Assembly (NCBI GenBank): GCA_021786815.1
Contig: JAJYMR010000228.1
Location: forward strand, 1 to 6,200
Source: Deltaproteobacteria bacterium
Lineage (GTDB): Bacteria; Desulfobacterota; Binatia; Binatales; Binataceae
DNA length: 6,200 nucleotides
Reading direction: 5' to 3'
Position numbers and translations under genes: made by a program. This document shows, piece by piece, positions 6,185 to 6,200 of the stretch (within the stretch, counting starts at the first letter, position 1; each line of letters begins with the position of its first letter). The notes beneath the pieces are model-generated. The model searched no databases and was not told the origin of the DNA. It saw only the letters and a list, made by a program, of their open reading frames with translations.

Positions 6185-6191
6185 CTCAGCT
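6175..6191 (+). tRNA. Possible 5' end of a tRNA gene (truncated)
   Basis: GGGGCAG (6175-6181) reads as a 7-base acceptor strand. It is followed by TA at tRNA positions 8-9, GCTC as the 5' D-stem and AGCT as the beginning of the D-loop, as in many tRNA-Ala/Ile/Val genes. After 6191 the sequence (AGATCGGAA) does not continue as a normal D-loop, because no GG arrives at positions 18-19. The 3' half is absent, so identity cannot be given and a chance match is possible. It would overlap the last 10 bases of galU. Confidence 0.3.
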
Positions 6192-6200
6192 AGATCGGAA
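6192..6200 (+). other. Possible Illumina adapter remnant at the right edge
   Basis: AGATCGGAA, the last nine bases, equals the first nine bases of the common Illumina TruSeq adapter (AGATCGGAAGAGC). It appears exactly where a tRNA-like sequence stops making sense. Nine bases can match by chance, and the window may not be a contig end. Confidence 0.35.

Noticed and set aside
1..6200. Mobile element, CRISPR, phage or defence system
   Set aside because: No transposase, integrase, direct-repeat array or defence domain is seen; all the larger frames are accounted for by housekeeping-type genes.

Overview
This is a GC-rich bacterial window with six complete genes, one gene truncated by the left edge, and a possible tRNA start at the right edge. 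The gene set points to a Gram-negative bacterium, by inference from a PpiD/SurA-type periplasmic foldase, a DksA-like transcription factor and GalU. The style of the proteins resembles Desulfobacterota, Binatota or Myxococcota-like lineages, but nothing here fixes the taxon. I see no phage gene, transposase, CRISPR array or toxin-antitoxin pair; it looks like ordinary chromosomal backbone.

Left part, plus strand (1-2103): the 3' part of a PpiD-like peptidyl-prolyl isomerase is followed closely by an Est30-type alpha/beta hydrolase with a complete Ser-Asp-His triad.

Middle, minus strand (4847 down to 2129): larC (nickel insertion into the nickel-pincer nucleotide cofactor), queE (7-carboxy-7-deazaguanine synthase, queuosine pathway), a small two-helix membrane protein with a zinc-ribbon-like tail, and a small unrecognised protein with a CxCxxxxC cluster. 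larC and queE are 7 bases apart and probably translationally coupled. The last two genes are separated by 120 bases that hold a strong two-tier stem-loop. The unrecognised gene converges on the hydrolase with 25 bases between the stop codons.

Right part, plus strand (4907-6184): a short DksA/TraR-type zinc-finger regulator diverges from larC across 59 bases, with a reasonable sigma70-like promoter there. It is followed after 36 bases by galU (UDP-glucose synthesis).

The window ends with a tRNA-like 5' half-arm overlapping the galU stop, then nine bases identical to the start of the common Illumina adapter. This is possibly an assembly artefact at a contig end. I found no clear evidence of a new biological system. 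The items most worth a second look are this right edge, the 2521-2558 stem-loop, the occluded ribosome binding site at 2957-2971, and the two small unrecognised proteins beside larC-queE.
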